This document shows, piece by piece, positions 23,465 through 36,599 of a stretch of DNA of 64,000 nt. The stretch is from Lepturacanthus savala (lineage: Eukaryota; Chordata; Actinopteri; Scombriformes; Trichiuridae). The DNA lies in the NCBI GenBank assembly GCA_030544235.1, contig CM060465.1, forward strand, positions 34,450,988 to 34,514,987, in the 5' to 3' direction. How positions within the stretch are numbered: the stretch's first letter is position 1; the number at the start of each line of letters is the position of its first letter. Made by a program: the position numbers and the translations under genes. Below the pieces are notes generated by a model. The model was given only the letters and a program-made list of their open reading frames with translations, was not told where the DNA came from and did no database searches.

Positions 23465-24215
23465 GTACAGCTGCAATGATTAGTTGATTAATCGATTAGT
23501 TGTTTGGTTCACAAAACTGAAGATTCAACTTAAAATGTCTTTTTTTTGTCCACAACCCAAAGATCGTTAGTTTATTATTATAGAAGAATAAAGAAACCAG
23601 GAAATAATCAGAGAAGAGAAGCTGGAACCAGCTTAAAAGTGACTCAAATCAAATGTGGGGTTCCTCAGGGTTCCGTTCTAGATCCTGTGAAGTTTCATTC
23701 GTCAGTTTATTATTATAGAGACTAAAGAAACCAGGAAATAATCAGAGAAGAGAAGCTGGAACCAGAGAATTTGGACATTTTCTTCTTAAAAATGACTCAA
23801 ATCAAATGTGGGGTTCCTCAGGGTTCCGTTCTAGATCCTGTGAAGTTTCAGTCGTCAGTTTATTATTATAGAGACTAAAGAAACCAGGAAATAATCAGAG
23901 AAGAGAAGCTGGAACCAGAGAATTTAGACATTTTCTTCTTTAAAAATGACTCAAAACGATTAATCGATAGTTGACGATTAATAGATTAATCATTGTAGCT
24001 CTGGCTTGGAGGTTTTTCTATTTTTATCCTGAGGTTTTTTAGTCCTTGATTAAATAAATTCTACCACTATCAACTATTTGACTGTTTATTTATTATCGAT
24101 AAATTAAACTAATTTAATTTTTTTCATTATTGTCTTTCTAATGAATTACCAAATAACTGAAGATTAATGTAATAGCTGTCAATTAATCGATTAATCGACT
24201 AATAGTTGCAGCTCT
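23465..24215 (+). mobile_element. ATCGATTA-type foldback element with three body copies
   Basis: The left end is CAGCTGCAATGATTAGTTGA and the right end is AATCGACTAATAGTTGCAGC, an inverted pair. The body (AAACCAGGAAATAATCAGAG, AAGCTGGAACCAG, AATGACTCAAAT) is present three times. Each junction carries the CGVPQGSVLDP-coding scrap (23654-23686 and 23807-23839), 153 bp apart. A further TTATTTATTATCGATAAAT stretch precedes the right end. Confidence 0.65.
23654..23839 (+). pseudogene. two copies of the RT motif scrap inside the foldback
   Basis: Both 33-bp pieces read CGVPQGSVLDP and sit between AATGACTCAAATCAAA and GTGAAGTTTCA. They match the copy at 5101-5133. Confidence 0.5.
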
Positions 24216-25189
24216 AACCAACATCAACAACAAATGATGCCTACAGGGGCCCCTGAGAAGTAAAAAACATGACATAATTCACTCCACATACAGGAAAATG
24301 CTGCAAAAAAAGACAAAAACTAAACATCAACCAACCTTTGTCTTTATATAAAGGGAAAATAGCAACAAAAACTAAGGCGGGGCTTAGTGATCGATCAAAA
24401 ACCCACATGCAGCCAGGCACCTCCTGTCCACACTGTGGTTCCTGGCCCTGTGTGAACTCCTGGCATGTGAAGGCTGCATTTTTCAACATGATTAACATCG
24501 TTGCCTTTAAATAAAAAGGAAAAGCCAAAGTTCTAACAGGGACAGAAGAAGAACAAGCGTCTGGAGGTTCAGTCGTCATCTCGTCTGCTGTGAGAAACGC
24601 AGCAAAATCTCTGTAAATCAAAGCCCCCGGAACGTCCAAAAGTAACCGACGCGCATTCTGGGCTTTTTCATGTCACGATTGTTTTACACAACAAGCCTCA
24701 AACCCGAGGTTCGTGGACCGCAGGGGTCCCTCGGTGCACGTTAAACGTTCCCGGACAGCGTCGACTGAAATACAGCGAGTCCTGGATGAGGAGGAAAAAG
24801 AATTCATGAGGTTTTCACATGCGAGGATGGCAGCAGCGATGAGTCTGGGTTGGGTTCATCGCTTACTGGCTGAAAACGACCATTTTGTTATTCTGCCATA
24901 AGGAGCAGATGACGACGTGTTAGACTCAATGATTAGACGTGTTCTAATTAGACAGGAGTTGTTCTATAATGAGCTGGAAGCCACTAATTATAATATATTT
25001 GGATGTACCTTCACCTAATCCATTCTACTGCATTTATCTGACAGGTTTTCAAATGAAGATTTTAGTATTTTACATAAAACTATAATATATTTTAATAATT
25101 TATGATCGTTTCTTCTTATTTAATTAGCCTTTTTAGTGAAAGGTGCCATCTATGACGCAGTACTTGGCTCCAAATAATGATAAATAATG
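24216..25189. other. no convincing gene
   Basis: A 132-codon open frame runs on the minus strand (24639-24241) and a 62-codon frame on the plus strand (24713-24901). Neither has a recognisable domain, and neither has clear splice framing. Composition is less AT-rich than its surroundings. Confidence 0.35.
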
Positions 25190-26480
25190 CTGAACATTAA
25201 TATATCACCTGTATTTAGTGATTAAACAAGTATTATAATAGATTATAATAATATAAAAGTACTCAGGTATTTGGAGATACCTGCACTTTACTTGAGTATT
25301 TCTTCAATTCCACTATATTTATACTTACTTCCTTTTTAATATTCACAGAACATGAATATACTTTTATATTCTATTATCTATTTTATAATAAATCGTTGCT
25401 CTTTTCATTCCTGAAGTATTGAAGAATTGGTCCAAATTAATCATTAAAATACTCTCATATGTATTCAGGGATTAAAATGAGTAGTATAATAAACTATAAT
25501 AATATACTATAATAACTTTTAACTTAAAAACTTCAATATAAATTCCCATAATTTCTTAATTTTGTTTATTTAACCTCTATTTTAGTTATTATTTAGGCAT
25601 TTATTGAGATTTTTCTTGAAATCTGTACACTTTAATATTCTATTATCTATATTTTTTTTATTTTTTAAATATTTTTTCAGTTTCTCATAAAACATTAAAA
25701 TACTTTCACATGTATTCAGTGATTCAAACAAGTAGTATAATATACTATAAAAATATAAAACTTAAATAAAAAATTAATATTTAATAAAAAATACAATTTT
25801 TTTCCTCTATAATTTCCTCATTTTGATCCATTTATATGCAGTAATTTTCTTATTTTTCAGTACATTTTTATACATGAATATTCTATTCTATTCTTTTATT
25901 AGATATATATATAAAATATAAATATATAAACCAAAAAAATTCAAATATTTTCACTTGTATATAGTGATTAAAAGTAGTATAGTATTATAATAATGAATTA
26001 GCATTTAATTAGCCATCTATGATGAAGTACTTTTTCTATTAATATACTCAAAGTGTCTAAAATTGGCTCCAAATAATGATAAATAATGATAAACATTAAA
26101 ATATCACCTGTATTTAGTGATTATTATAGTTCTTTTATTAGATATATATAAAATTTAATCAACAATATATTGATTAAAACAAGTAGTATAATATTGTAAT
26201 AATACAACATAGTCTGCAGTACTTTTACTTTACATTTTGCTAATAATATGTTTGCACTTTTACTTGTTATTGAGTATTTTTGACAACAGTATTTCTATTT
26301 TTACTAAAGTAAATTTGCAAAGTTTCTCAATGTGACTCCATATTTATAAATCCAGTGATTAAAAACAAGTAGTAGCTATAACAATAATATAAAACAGTCT
26401 CAAACTTTTGATATTTTAAGTATATTTTGCTAATAATTCTTTGATTTCTCCTTTTACTCAAGTAAAGGGTCCACAAATAT
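25190..26480 (+). repeat. large AT-rich family R block
   Basis: At least six degenerate units contain ATGTATTCAGTGATTAAAA or a variant, then CAAGTAGTATAATA, separated by ACTTTTACTTTA-like and TATTCTATTATCTAT words. Same family as 1-600. Confidence 0.7.
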
Positions 26481-29400
26481 TTAGTACACTGATAACAACT
26501 TCAACATCTACTATTATGATCTGATAATATTCGTTTGTGGTGCTGTTTTTTATTGGTTTGTACTCTATGACCGGTCCTGAGTGGTAGAAATACACCTGGT
26601 TATAAATGGCTCATACTTTGTTCCTATTATATGTTCAGACGCTTTATATTTTTCTTTTTCCTGAGCGAATTCACTCGAGCAGTTTGTCTCCATGGCACCA
26701 AGAAATATCCTGAAAACACACGTTTTTATTTATTTAGTTTCCTCCTTATCTCCTTTGCTGATAAAGTACTATTCAAGGCCGTTTTCCAGTTTGAGGCCAA
26801 TGCAAAGAGGGGACAACCTTTCAAAGCGAGGCCACACAGACGGGGCCATCGCTGCTGTGTTGATGCTTTTCTCTGATAGACGCCGCATAGCCAAAGCAAA
26901 AACTTTTGTGTTTTCGACCCTCTCCTCGCACCTTTTTACACCTCTCTCATCTTCAACTATTGTTGCTCACTGACGTGCTGTTATCCTGCATGAATGAGGT
27001 CTAAAGGATCCTTTTCTCCGGGAGCAGATAGGCCTGCAGACCAAGACAAAGGCTTCAAACTATCCAAATTATCTCTTCTGGGTGTTCCTCAAAAAAGGTC
27101 TTACAGCTATCTGAGGGAATCATCTTAAACGTGTTCGTCCTACATGTCAAAGCAAAAGAAAAAAAAAGGTCTTATTGTGCAAAACCATAAGCAGCAGGCT
27201 GCTGTTTTTCTTGTTTTTTTGTGCCAGGTTGTAATTTCACATTGGCACAAACACTGCATCTCCAAGAATGTTACAGAAAGGTTTGATCTCTGTATGAATG
27301 TTGAGTCTGTGCACACAAGATGCTTATTAGCGCGCCATGTGGAATTTTTCCTCCATCTGATTTATATCAGGTGCAAGACCGTGGATGGGTTGGGCTGATA
27401 GAAGCATTTTTATTACAGAGCTCAGCTTGTGGTGGAAATGATAGACCTGCCTCACAGCGGAGTGGAGTTTACCCGCTTTCTGTTGGGTTTTTGGCTGGTT
27501 TACAACGGTGAGACGCTATAAACGTGACAGTAGAGTCATTGGTTGATGGATCAATTGGTGGTTTAATGGGGTGTCGCCATCTTGGGGGAAAAAACAATCC
27601 ATGGATGGAATAACCTGGTTGTCTTACCCTGATGCTCCATCTCTCTGGTTCCCCATTGTCCTTCCAGGGTTTAATAAGGCGCTGGACCAATAAAGGACCA
27701 ATAATGGGTTCAAACCAATGAATAAGTCCAGTTGATTTGATCTAAAACTCCACAAGAAAAAGGACTGCAAAAAGGCTCAGCTTTGTGGTCAAATACAATA
27801 CCTGGCCCCAAAAGGCCTGAGCTCAAGACCTAGTCTCTAGAACTAGTCCATCTGCACCAGTACACCAAGGATTCTAGATGGGATGAAGGTCTGGACATGT
27901 CATGCTTGCTGGACCACTCCATCCACATTTGATCCTGATGAATCCCGGCATTGTCATTTTGGAATAATAATAATAACCTGCTCCATCACTCTGGTTCCCA
28001 CTGTCCTTAATAATGCGTTGGACCAACAATGGACCAATAAGAAACTCCACAAGGAAGAGATGTCAGCTGAAAGATCATCACCAATGTAGAAATTACCCAA
28101 TAGGAGACTCTCTTTACTTAGTTAAGTAAAGGCAGTGGATGCACTATTGTGTTTATATTTCATTGATAAGTTCAGACTCAGCTACTTTTCATAAGTCACT
28201 GACTTTCTTCTCATTCATTCAGCGTCAGTCTTTAAACAGGTTGAAGATCCGCATCAATAGACTTAAATGCTGCAGTGAAACTAGTTTTTCATTGGATAAA
28301 TTATGGGTTTGGCCCCTCCCATTTGATGCTGAGCATCTATGGGGGTCTATGGGGGAGTGGGCGTGGCCTCAAACTGAACTGATTGACAGAGAAATGAGTG
28401 AAACAGCAATCTCTCTAAAGTTTCATTTAAAGCCGAGTTGATCCGGACACTTTTTAACCTCCTGAGCAAACTCCTGTTAACTCGCTTAGACTGCCAGGAC
28501 CTCATGAGATACTCTGAGCTTCTCTGGAGATCTGTCCTGTGTTTTCTCATTCATAGACCATGCAGTCATTCCAAGGAGCCTTCAGTTGTTGGAGTGTCTG
28601 ACATTGTCCTGGTTCACCTGGAAGCTTCAATGGATCCTGTCACCTCATCCTCCTCATACGCCATGAATCCGTATCTGTTAATCTAATTCATGTCATACTC
28701 TAATGTATTGCTTTCCGTCCAGTGAACACATCATCCATTGCAGCCTGTCCATCCTGGAAGAGGGATCATTCTCAAGTTTTTCCTCCACCGCCAAAGCGTT
28801 CACAGGCAGCTAGCAAGGAAGCTAACAAGCTAACAACGCCAAAAATGCAAGAGTGTCTGGTTGCAGTCCAACGGGGAGTTGAGCTCCACTGTAACGTAAG
28901 TATGTCACCTAAAGATTTTTGTGGTTTGCACTCATGTTAGCATGTTTGTTACCATCACTGCCCACAAAAGTGTCCTTTACGTTAGCATGGATGTTAACCA
29001 ATACATCCACCAGGGGGCAGCCCAGAGTCAAACGTTTATGACAAAAAACATGGAGACTATGGAGGAGATCTTGATAATGTACATCTTAAATAAAAGAAGA
29101 AAACATTATAAGGGGCAGGGAAGCTGTTAAATTCAAAGAACTTTTTCCTCTTGTACTTCCAATGTGATCTATTGGCGTGTGTCGTTTCTAATATTTTTGG
29201 GGTATTTGATGACTTACTGTGTTGGGTGGTGCCTCACATCTCTTCTTCTTCTGTCTCACACTGGATCTAGACTATCGGTTTATTGATACCTGTGGTACCG
29301 CTCCTACTGGTCTGTATCTGTAAGCTTTGTTAAAATGGATGGAAAACCAATGAAATAAACACGAAAGGCCCTGTCCATATCAGTACTTAACGTTGAGTAT

Positions 29401-31489
29401 AAAAGGGCCTTTAGCTGCTAGCTTCAAATAAAACCGGACGTTCTTCTTAATGCATCAATGCTAATGTTTTAGCTTTTCATGTCAATGCATCAGTGCTCTA
29501 TGGTTAGCATTCTCAGCCACGGATATTACTAAATTCTGTTGTTTTGTTCATGTTTCTGAACTAGAGCTCCACTACTTCCAGCCCCCATTAATCTGCAAAC
29601 ACACCTTTCCAGAAATGAGCGTCCCCTCCTTGAAAGATCAGCGACTACCACTGCTCCACTTCCTGTATCTGGTAGTGTATCTAGTGTTTCATACCCTATT
29701 CTATTCCAGGTTTTTGACCTCATCTCAGCTGATTCCCCTGGAATGTTTGTTTAGACTCATCGCCTCTATGGGAACTTCACCTGGAATCCGTAGCAGCGCC
29801 CAGAAGTGGAGACGAGCTCTGAGATACACCTGGTGAGAAATAACAAACAAGATTAAGCATCGCTGTCCTTCAACCACCGCAAACATCTCTCACACCATCT
29901 GAACACAGTCAGGTGAAGTGAAGCAGCACAGACTCAAAGTGGTAAAAGTACAGACTTTATCTGTGAAAACAAAGTGATTTTGATAAGACTTAAATGTGTT
30001 TATCCACTGTTGACTGTATCTAGAAACCTGGGAACAGGCTGATTTCTGCAACAATGGCTGCATAAATCTATTTAAGTAACATACTTACAGTAATAGCATC
30101 AGATTGTTCTGTTTTCGGTCTCTGAATGCTCATAATACCAAAATATATATAATTAGAAAAGTCATAGGCAGCATTTTGACACAGTTTACTGTAAGGTGAA
30201 TCAATTACAACATTATGCACTTAAACATGAGCGGGAAAGTGACACAATCAGGATTTAAGGCGGTTTAAGGTCAGTCAAATTAAAACAGCTCGGTCACATT
30301 TTTGCTTTTTGCACAAGTTTTATAACAAGCAGTTTATTTTTTTTCCTTCTTGCCAACAAAAATGTTGGTCATGTCTGACACTTCTCATCTGTGGTAAAAC
30401 AAAAAAAAACACTTGTGAAGTTGGGAAACCAGTGAAAAAAAAGAATATGAAGCTTTGCAGACCAACAACATATACTCGTTAAATCCATATGTCATCTTCA
30501 AATATCTGAAGTGCTGTTTTATTTACAGGAAACGCATGTCATGCACATTTATAAGTCTACATCTTTGCATGAACTACAGTTTAAAAAGTAAGAGTAAGTT
30601 GCAAATTAACTCTTCAAATAGTTCTGCATATTTATATTCTATTGGTTTTTATGAAGCCTGAAGCTCTTCTAAAACAAACACTAGTAGTTTTTTATGTTTT
30701 TTCCTCTCAAACTTCATGTTTGAGACTAAATCTGAAAATCAAAGCGAGCAACCTTATTGGTAACCTTAGCAACAAGGACTACAGGAACAATCTGATGTAA
30801 TCACGAGGAGGAAGTAAAGATATCTCTGCACACAAAGTGTTCATTTTAACTTAAATACCTCAATGTATAACATGCACATCTGACGTCATGTAACAGTATA
30901 AAAATCACAGAAATCAGCCCCTTTAATCAGTGAATATCCAGCTCATCCCATTATTGCGTGCAGCCCTGATGTTCTGTATCATGTCTGCTGACCTCGCTGC
31001 TGTCACATTCCTTCTGAGGCTACGAATGGCAGCAGCTCCTGTCTGAGTCCGACAAAGGGCTGTTGTTTTCGCAGCCTTTTCTCTCTTCACACGCCAGCCC
31101 CCTTTGGCTCAGAGCAGCTGTGGAGGCATTAGAATTAAATTATGGGAATATGTGTCCTACATGCTGTCAATATGGTCCCAGCATTGATTCCAACCGTCTC
31201 TTCAATCCTACCTACTGCCACAAATTTGCACAAACAGTAATTTCTCTTCAGCAGAGTTTAACAGTGATAACCGAGAATTTGTCTCTGATTTCTGCTCCGT
31301 GATGTCTCAGTAAACCTATCGGCTCATTTTGAAGGAACAGCCTATTTGCACATAGCTCCTTTCAGGTCGTAGCAACAATGGAGCTTTTCTATACACGGTG
31401 TTTACAAGATTTGCAGAGAATCACAACGTCACATTTCTAAGGCGTGATCCAAGGCAACAGCCAGCAAACTTGACAAAAGCTTCAGGTTG
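26481..31489. other. 5-kb stretch with no supported gene
   Basis: Open frames of 60-100 codons occur but none shows a known motif or paired splice sites. A local duplication (CTCTGGTTCCC, TTAATAA(G/T)GCG(C/T)TGGACCAA, ACTCCACAAG) links 27636-27755 with 27980-28050. A (GCTAAC)n-like patch lies at 28808-28835. Confidence 0.4.
28725..28795 (+). mobile_element. possible LINE 3'-end remnant
   Basis: GCCTGTCCATCCTGGAAGAG then GGATC resembles the conserved 3' part of some fish LINE elements as I remember it. No RT or endonuclease reading frame is nearby, so this is at most a short relic. Confidence 0.25.
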
Positions 31490-32560
31490 TCTGTGTCTTC
31501 CTTATATCCACAGATATGAAGGTAAGTCCTTACATTAGCAAAAGGTTAGCTAATAAATTGTCTGCATATATTATCTGTATATGCATGGGGTAATGTATTA
31601 CTGTTTGTTTGCACGTTCCCAGTCATTTAAAGTGAAATTTAGTCATGACTAAACTGCTATTAGCTTAGCATCGCATAGGCACTGTAATGTAGAATGGCAA
31701 TGATGTGCTAGCTGGCATCTCTACATTACAGCGCCAATGCAATGCTACGCTATGTAAGTCGAGTCGAGGCCACATTTGTAGCACATTCCTAGTTATTTAA
31801 GGGATTCTCCACCCCAAAGAGGAATAACTAAACTGCTGTTAGCTTAGCATTGCAATATGTAGAGTTGCAAAGACATGCTTGCTGGCAACTCAATATTACA
31901 GCGCCTATGTAATGCTAAGCTAAAGGCAGTGTTGCCAGTTGAACTCTGGGGACTGCAAGGAATGATGGAATTAGTTGTTTTTTGCAGTCCCGCCAGTAAA
32001 CTGACATTTAGGACAATGCTGATGTAAACTGCAACGTTTTAAAGAATATAGACCTGCCTTACATATCTGTGGATATCCAACCGGAAAAGACCAGGCTACA
32101 TTTGTATGCACGTTCCTAGTAATTTAAGAGGAATGACTCAACTGCTATTAGCTTAGCATTGCATAGGCGCTGTTGTGTAGAGTTGCAACGATGCTACATT
32201 ACGGGGCAATGCTAAGCTAACGGCAGTTTTGCCATATTAGGGCAGTGGCAGAACCAGCTAAAAAATGATTTTGCTCACTTATTTAACTCTGGGGACTGTG
32301 AAGAGTGACAAAATTTCACATAAGGGTAGAGAATCCCTTTAAATGACTAAGAATGTGCATACATTAATACATTACCACAAAATTGGCGACAATTTATTAG
32401 CGAACCTTTTGCTAAGTAAGCCACAAAGTTTTAAAGAATATAGACTTCTAGCCTTGAAGGACGCTTTATAAATGCAATATTGATTCTTAGCATATATATA
32501 TATACATATAGAAAATCTGCATTTTCCCCTATTACTGGAAAAGACCAGACTGCATTCCTG
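31490..32560. mobile_element. nested inverted-repeat element with GCTTAGCAT units
   Basis: TTAGCAAAAGGTTAGCTAAT, then AAATTGTC and GTAATGTATTA (31535-31602), is matched in reverse at 32360-32415. GCACATTCCTAGTTATTTAA (31783) is matched in reverse at about 32328-32360. Between them three direct copies of an approximately 150-bp block (GCACGTTCC, CTGCTATTAGCTTAGCAT, TACATTACAGCGCC) start at 31611, 31783 and 32108. The structure fits a foldback element with later internal duplication. Confidence 0.6.
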
Positions 32561-33954
32561 GTTTTTTCTCTCAAATCAGCCAGAGGTCAACCCAAATGTG
32601 CTTGGATTCCTGCACCGTGATGTCTAAATAAACCCATTGACTAAATTTGAATGAATTGTTGTAGAATAGGCAAAAAAAAAACACAAGAATGAATCCAAAA
32701 ACATATCAAACCTTCAAAAGCAATCAGCATCTTTTTTATTTCTCCCAACGTTCTGTTAGAAAAACGTGCTTTTGCAACTTCGCGTCGCCCATGAAGACAT
32801 TTAATACAATTGTTCTCCTGCAGATCAGAGATGTGTTAGAAGCCTGTTTGTCACGGCTTCTCATGGACTCGGCCTCTGCAGGAGTCGATTGGACAATGAT
32901 GGAGTATTTGGCAAGTGTGCAAGGAAACAGTCCTGCTAGGGAAATCCGGTAAAAAAAAAAAAATCCTTTTATAAACAGGGATTCAACAAGCCGTCCTTCT
33001 GTTACCATGACAAAAGAAGCACTCACACACACACTGCAGGGAAACAGGATGAGCTGTCATACAAGCTGTGGGTTTCCACTTCATTTCATCCCCAAACGTC
33101 AGGTGATCTCCTTAACCTGCAGAATTTACTGTACTTTTCAGGTTCTTTAAGGATAGATCCCCCCAGTCTGAGGGTCCCGCCTTTTATCTCCCATGATTCC
33201 AGACGCCTGCTGATAAAGACACTTGAAAATCCTGAAATCGCATCTCACAGGAGCTGTGACCCCCCGTGCACAGCTGTAATGTGATTTATGTGTATTATTC
33301 CTTTAAATAACAGCGTCACATTCATTTAAACATATCACATAAACACATCTCTTCAGTTTCAAGAGGTGGAATCACCAGCTGTTTCAGTTTCAGCTCAAAC
33401 TGAGCCTATTTACACCCAAAGTTTGAACTAAAAGGACCTAGTTTAACCTAAATTACTACTAATTAAACCAATCGAAGGTACAGTATGAAGTTTCTGGAGA
33501 CATCTAGTGGTGAGGCTGCAAATTGCAACTAATTAACGACCCCAATTATGTTGAAATAACTGAATAATGAGACTCTTTAGACTATGAGATAATTCAATCT
33601 AAGGTAAACTAAATCCTACGCACCTTTATCTTCCAGGTTTGACTTTTTTCCTGCTTGCTGACACCTACCGACAACGCTAGCGTTAGCCTAGCGACGCTGG
33701 AATGAAGCTTCAGAGAGATCATGTGACTTCAAATGCTGTTTCCTAGCAGTGCGTTTTTATTTAAATAGATGATTTGTTAACACCTTTCTTGACAGGTGCG
33801 AACACATTCATAGCATTAACTGTCATGAACTTCACATAAATCCTTCAGGAGACATGACTCAACATTCATACATTCAAACAAGCATTTCATGAATGTGGAT
33901 CACAGGACGACAAAATAAAAGTCCAACAACGGCAAAGCAGGATTGTCTTCTTTG
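32561..33954. other. no convincing gene
   Basis: An exon-like open segment at 32824-32948 (acceptor TTCTCCTGCAG, donor CG|GTAAAA) encodes 41 codons of unknown type; the opposite strand is also open. The part at 33090-33400 is complex and repeat-free and might be a conserved non-coding element. Confidence 0.3.
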
Positions 33955-35215
33955 TTTTAGCACCAAATAGGGCACTTTAACATGTGTTCCGAAAAGGTTC
34001 GCACTTTCACACATTTTTTGGCTCCAAGAAGGGACTTTATCACACTTTTTGGTCCCCAAGAGGACACTTTAATGCACATTTTGGCTCCTAGAGGACACTT
34101 TAACACACTTTTTGGCAACTTTAGCATGCATTTTGGTTCTTTACCATGTGTTTTAGCTTCCAAAGGGTACTTTCACACATTTTTTGGCTCCAAGAAGGCA
34201 CTTTATAACACTTTTTGGTTCCTAGAGGGCACTTTAGTATGCATTTTGGTTCCCAAGAAGGCACTTTAACATGCTTTTTAGCTTCCAAGAGGACACTTTA
34301 ATACACTTTTTAGCAACTTTAGCATGCATTTTGGCTCTTTACCTTGTGTTTTAGCTTCCAAAGGGTACTTTCACACATTTATTGGCTCCTAGAAGGCACT
34401 TTATAACACTTTTTGGTTCCTAGAGGGCATTTTAGCATGCTTTTTAGCTTCCAAGAGGACACTTTTTAGCAACTTTAGCATGCATTTTGACTCCTAGAGG
34501 GCACTTTATTACACTTTTTGGTTCCTAGAGGGCATTTAAACATACTTTTGGCTCCCAAGAAGGAACTTTAACACATGTTTTGGCTCTTCGCTCCCAAGAG
34601 GGCAGTTTGACATAAATGTTGGCTTCCAAGAGGGCACTTTAGCATGCTTTTTAGCTACTTTAACACACTTTTTGGCAACTTTAGCATGCATTTTGGCTCT
34701 TTACCATGTGTTTTAGCTTCCAAAGAGTACTTTCATGCATTTTTTGGCTCCAAGAAGGCATTTTATCACACTTTGGTTACTAGAGGGCACTTTAGCATGC
34801 ATTTTGGTCCCCAAGAAGGCACTTTAACACACATTTTGGCTCCTAGAGGGCACTTAAACATGCTTTTTGGCTCCTGAGAGAACACTTTAACACACTTTTT
34901 GGTTCCTAGAGGGCATTTTAGCATGCATTTTGGTTCCCAAGAGGACACTTTAACACACTTTTTGGCAACTTTAGCATGCATTTTGGCTCCTAGAGGGCAC
35001 TTTACCATGTGTTTTAGCTCCAAAAAGGGCGCTTTCACACATTTTTTGGCTCCAAGAAAGCACTTTAACACACTTTCTGGTTCCTAGAGGGCATTTAAAC
35101 ATCCTTCTTGGCTCCCAAAAAGAAACTTTAACACATGTTTTGGCTCTTCGCTCCCAAGAGGGCAGTTTGACGTGTTTTAGCTTCTAGACAGCACTTCAGC
35201 ATGCATTTTTAAAAC
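33955..35215 (-). repeat. 31-bp satellite, array D (inverted orientation)
   Basis: Same unit as arrays A-C but on the other strand, reading GGCTCCTAGAGGGCACTTTA. Some units carry AGCTTCCAAGAGG variants or lack the core. The right edge (ATGCATTTTTAAAACAAT at 35200-35217), read in reverse, resembles the left edge of elements A and C. Confidence 0.9.
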
Positions 35216-35784
35216 AATAACCTTTGCAGATGATTTTTTCATGTTTTTGCTACTGGTAATGTCCAACAGAGACAGGTCAGCTGACTGGAACATCATTCAT
35301 TTAATGTCTCCAGCCTTTGTAAATATTTCATGTATATCTTATAAAGTCTTCATTTTATTATTGGTAACCAATGGGAGGTCAACACTCAGCTGTATCTGTA
35401 TAACCTGGAACATTTGGACAATTTCCAGATGAGAAATCATCTGCGTCATATTATAACGTGATCAGGTAACGAGGTTTGCAACTTTTATTTTGACAGGTTG
35501 TCTAATTCAGGAAATGATTGGTATGCAGCTTGAGTCATGTCTCATGAATTTATGACAGTTGATGCTGTGTTTTATGAACTCACCCATCAAGTAAAGTGCT
35601 ACCGATCATTTAGACAGAACATTTCCTCCTCCTGTAACCCTCCAGTCACACACATCATCACTAGCAGCTCACGCTGCTCCAAAAGCATACAAAAATATAT
35701 ATATGAAGAAATCTATAATGTAAATATTGGTCATTTCAGAGGTTTTCCTGCTGGACACAGAATGTTTCCTACTTCTCTGTGAAG
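35216..35784. other. unique spacer between arrays D and E, no gene seen
   Basis: Two open frames of 63 and 81 codons have no recognised motif. Confidence 0.4.
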
Positions 35785-36375
35785 CATTTGAGCTCCTAGA
35801 GGGCAATTTAACACACGTTTGAGCTTCCAAGAGGGCACTTTAACACACATTTTCACTCCAAGAGACACTTTAACACACATTTTAGCTTCCAAGAGGGCAC
35901 TTTATCATGCTTTTTGGCTCCTAGAGGGCACTTTAACATGCTTTTTAGCTTCCAAGAGGGCACTTTAGCATGCATTGTGGCACCTAGAGTGTACTTTAAC
36001 ACAGGTTTTGGCTCCTAGAGGGGACTTTATCATGTTTTTTGACACCTAGACGGTACTTTTACACACTTTTATTTCCTAATACGGCACTTTAATACACTTT
36101 TTGCCTCCTAGAGGGCATTTTTAACATATGTTTTTGCTCCAAGAGAGCACTTTAACACCATTTTTGGCTCCTTTAGAGCACTTTAACCAAAGTTTTGTCT
36201 CCTAGAGGGCACTTTATCATGTTTTTGATTCCTAGAGGGAACTTTAACACACTTTTTAGTTTTCAAAAGGTCATTTTAGCATGCGTTTTGACACCTAGAG
36301 GGTACTTTACCCCAAGTTTTGGCTCCTAGATGGAACTTTAACATGCTTTTTGTCTCCTAAGAGGACAATTTAAAT
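35785..36375 (-). repeat. 31-bp satellite, array E (inverted orientation)
   Basis: About nineteen diverged units of GGCTCCTAGAGGGCACTTTA in the same sense as array D. It is more degenerate than arrays C and D. Confidence 0.88.
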
Positions 36376-36420
36376 TAAATATCCAAATAGTGGTTATTTG
36401 CAGCCCTATTATATAAAATT

Positions 36421-36500
36421 ATTTTCTTATTGTATTGATGATGTGGATATTGATGATATATATTGATGCTGTGACAGTAACATTGTGTTTTACTACAGAT
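36421..36500 (+). repeat. dispersed 80-bp repeat, partner at 19489
   Basis: Almost the same as 19489-19568, including GATATTGATGATATATATTG and TGTGTTTTACTACAG. A TGTGTTACTACAGATAAAAA word at 37219 is a further relative. Confidence 0.75.
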
Positions 36501-36599
36501 AAAATACTTCATTTATTGTTGGAGCTGAGGTTTTCTACTAAAACTCAACGATGCTGCCGTTTTTTCATTTTAACAGGTTATTTTCCCTTTAGAGACAGA

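Noticed and set aside
24241..24639. 132-codon open frame on the minus strand
   Set aside because: No recognisable domain or codon pattern, and no neighbour exons. Kept only as an uncertain region.
28139..28940. Chain of open frames with a GTAAGT-like donor at 28897
   Set aside because: Frames are short, shift between segments and include a LINE-like 3' word. No protein family is recognised.
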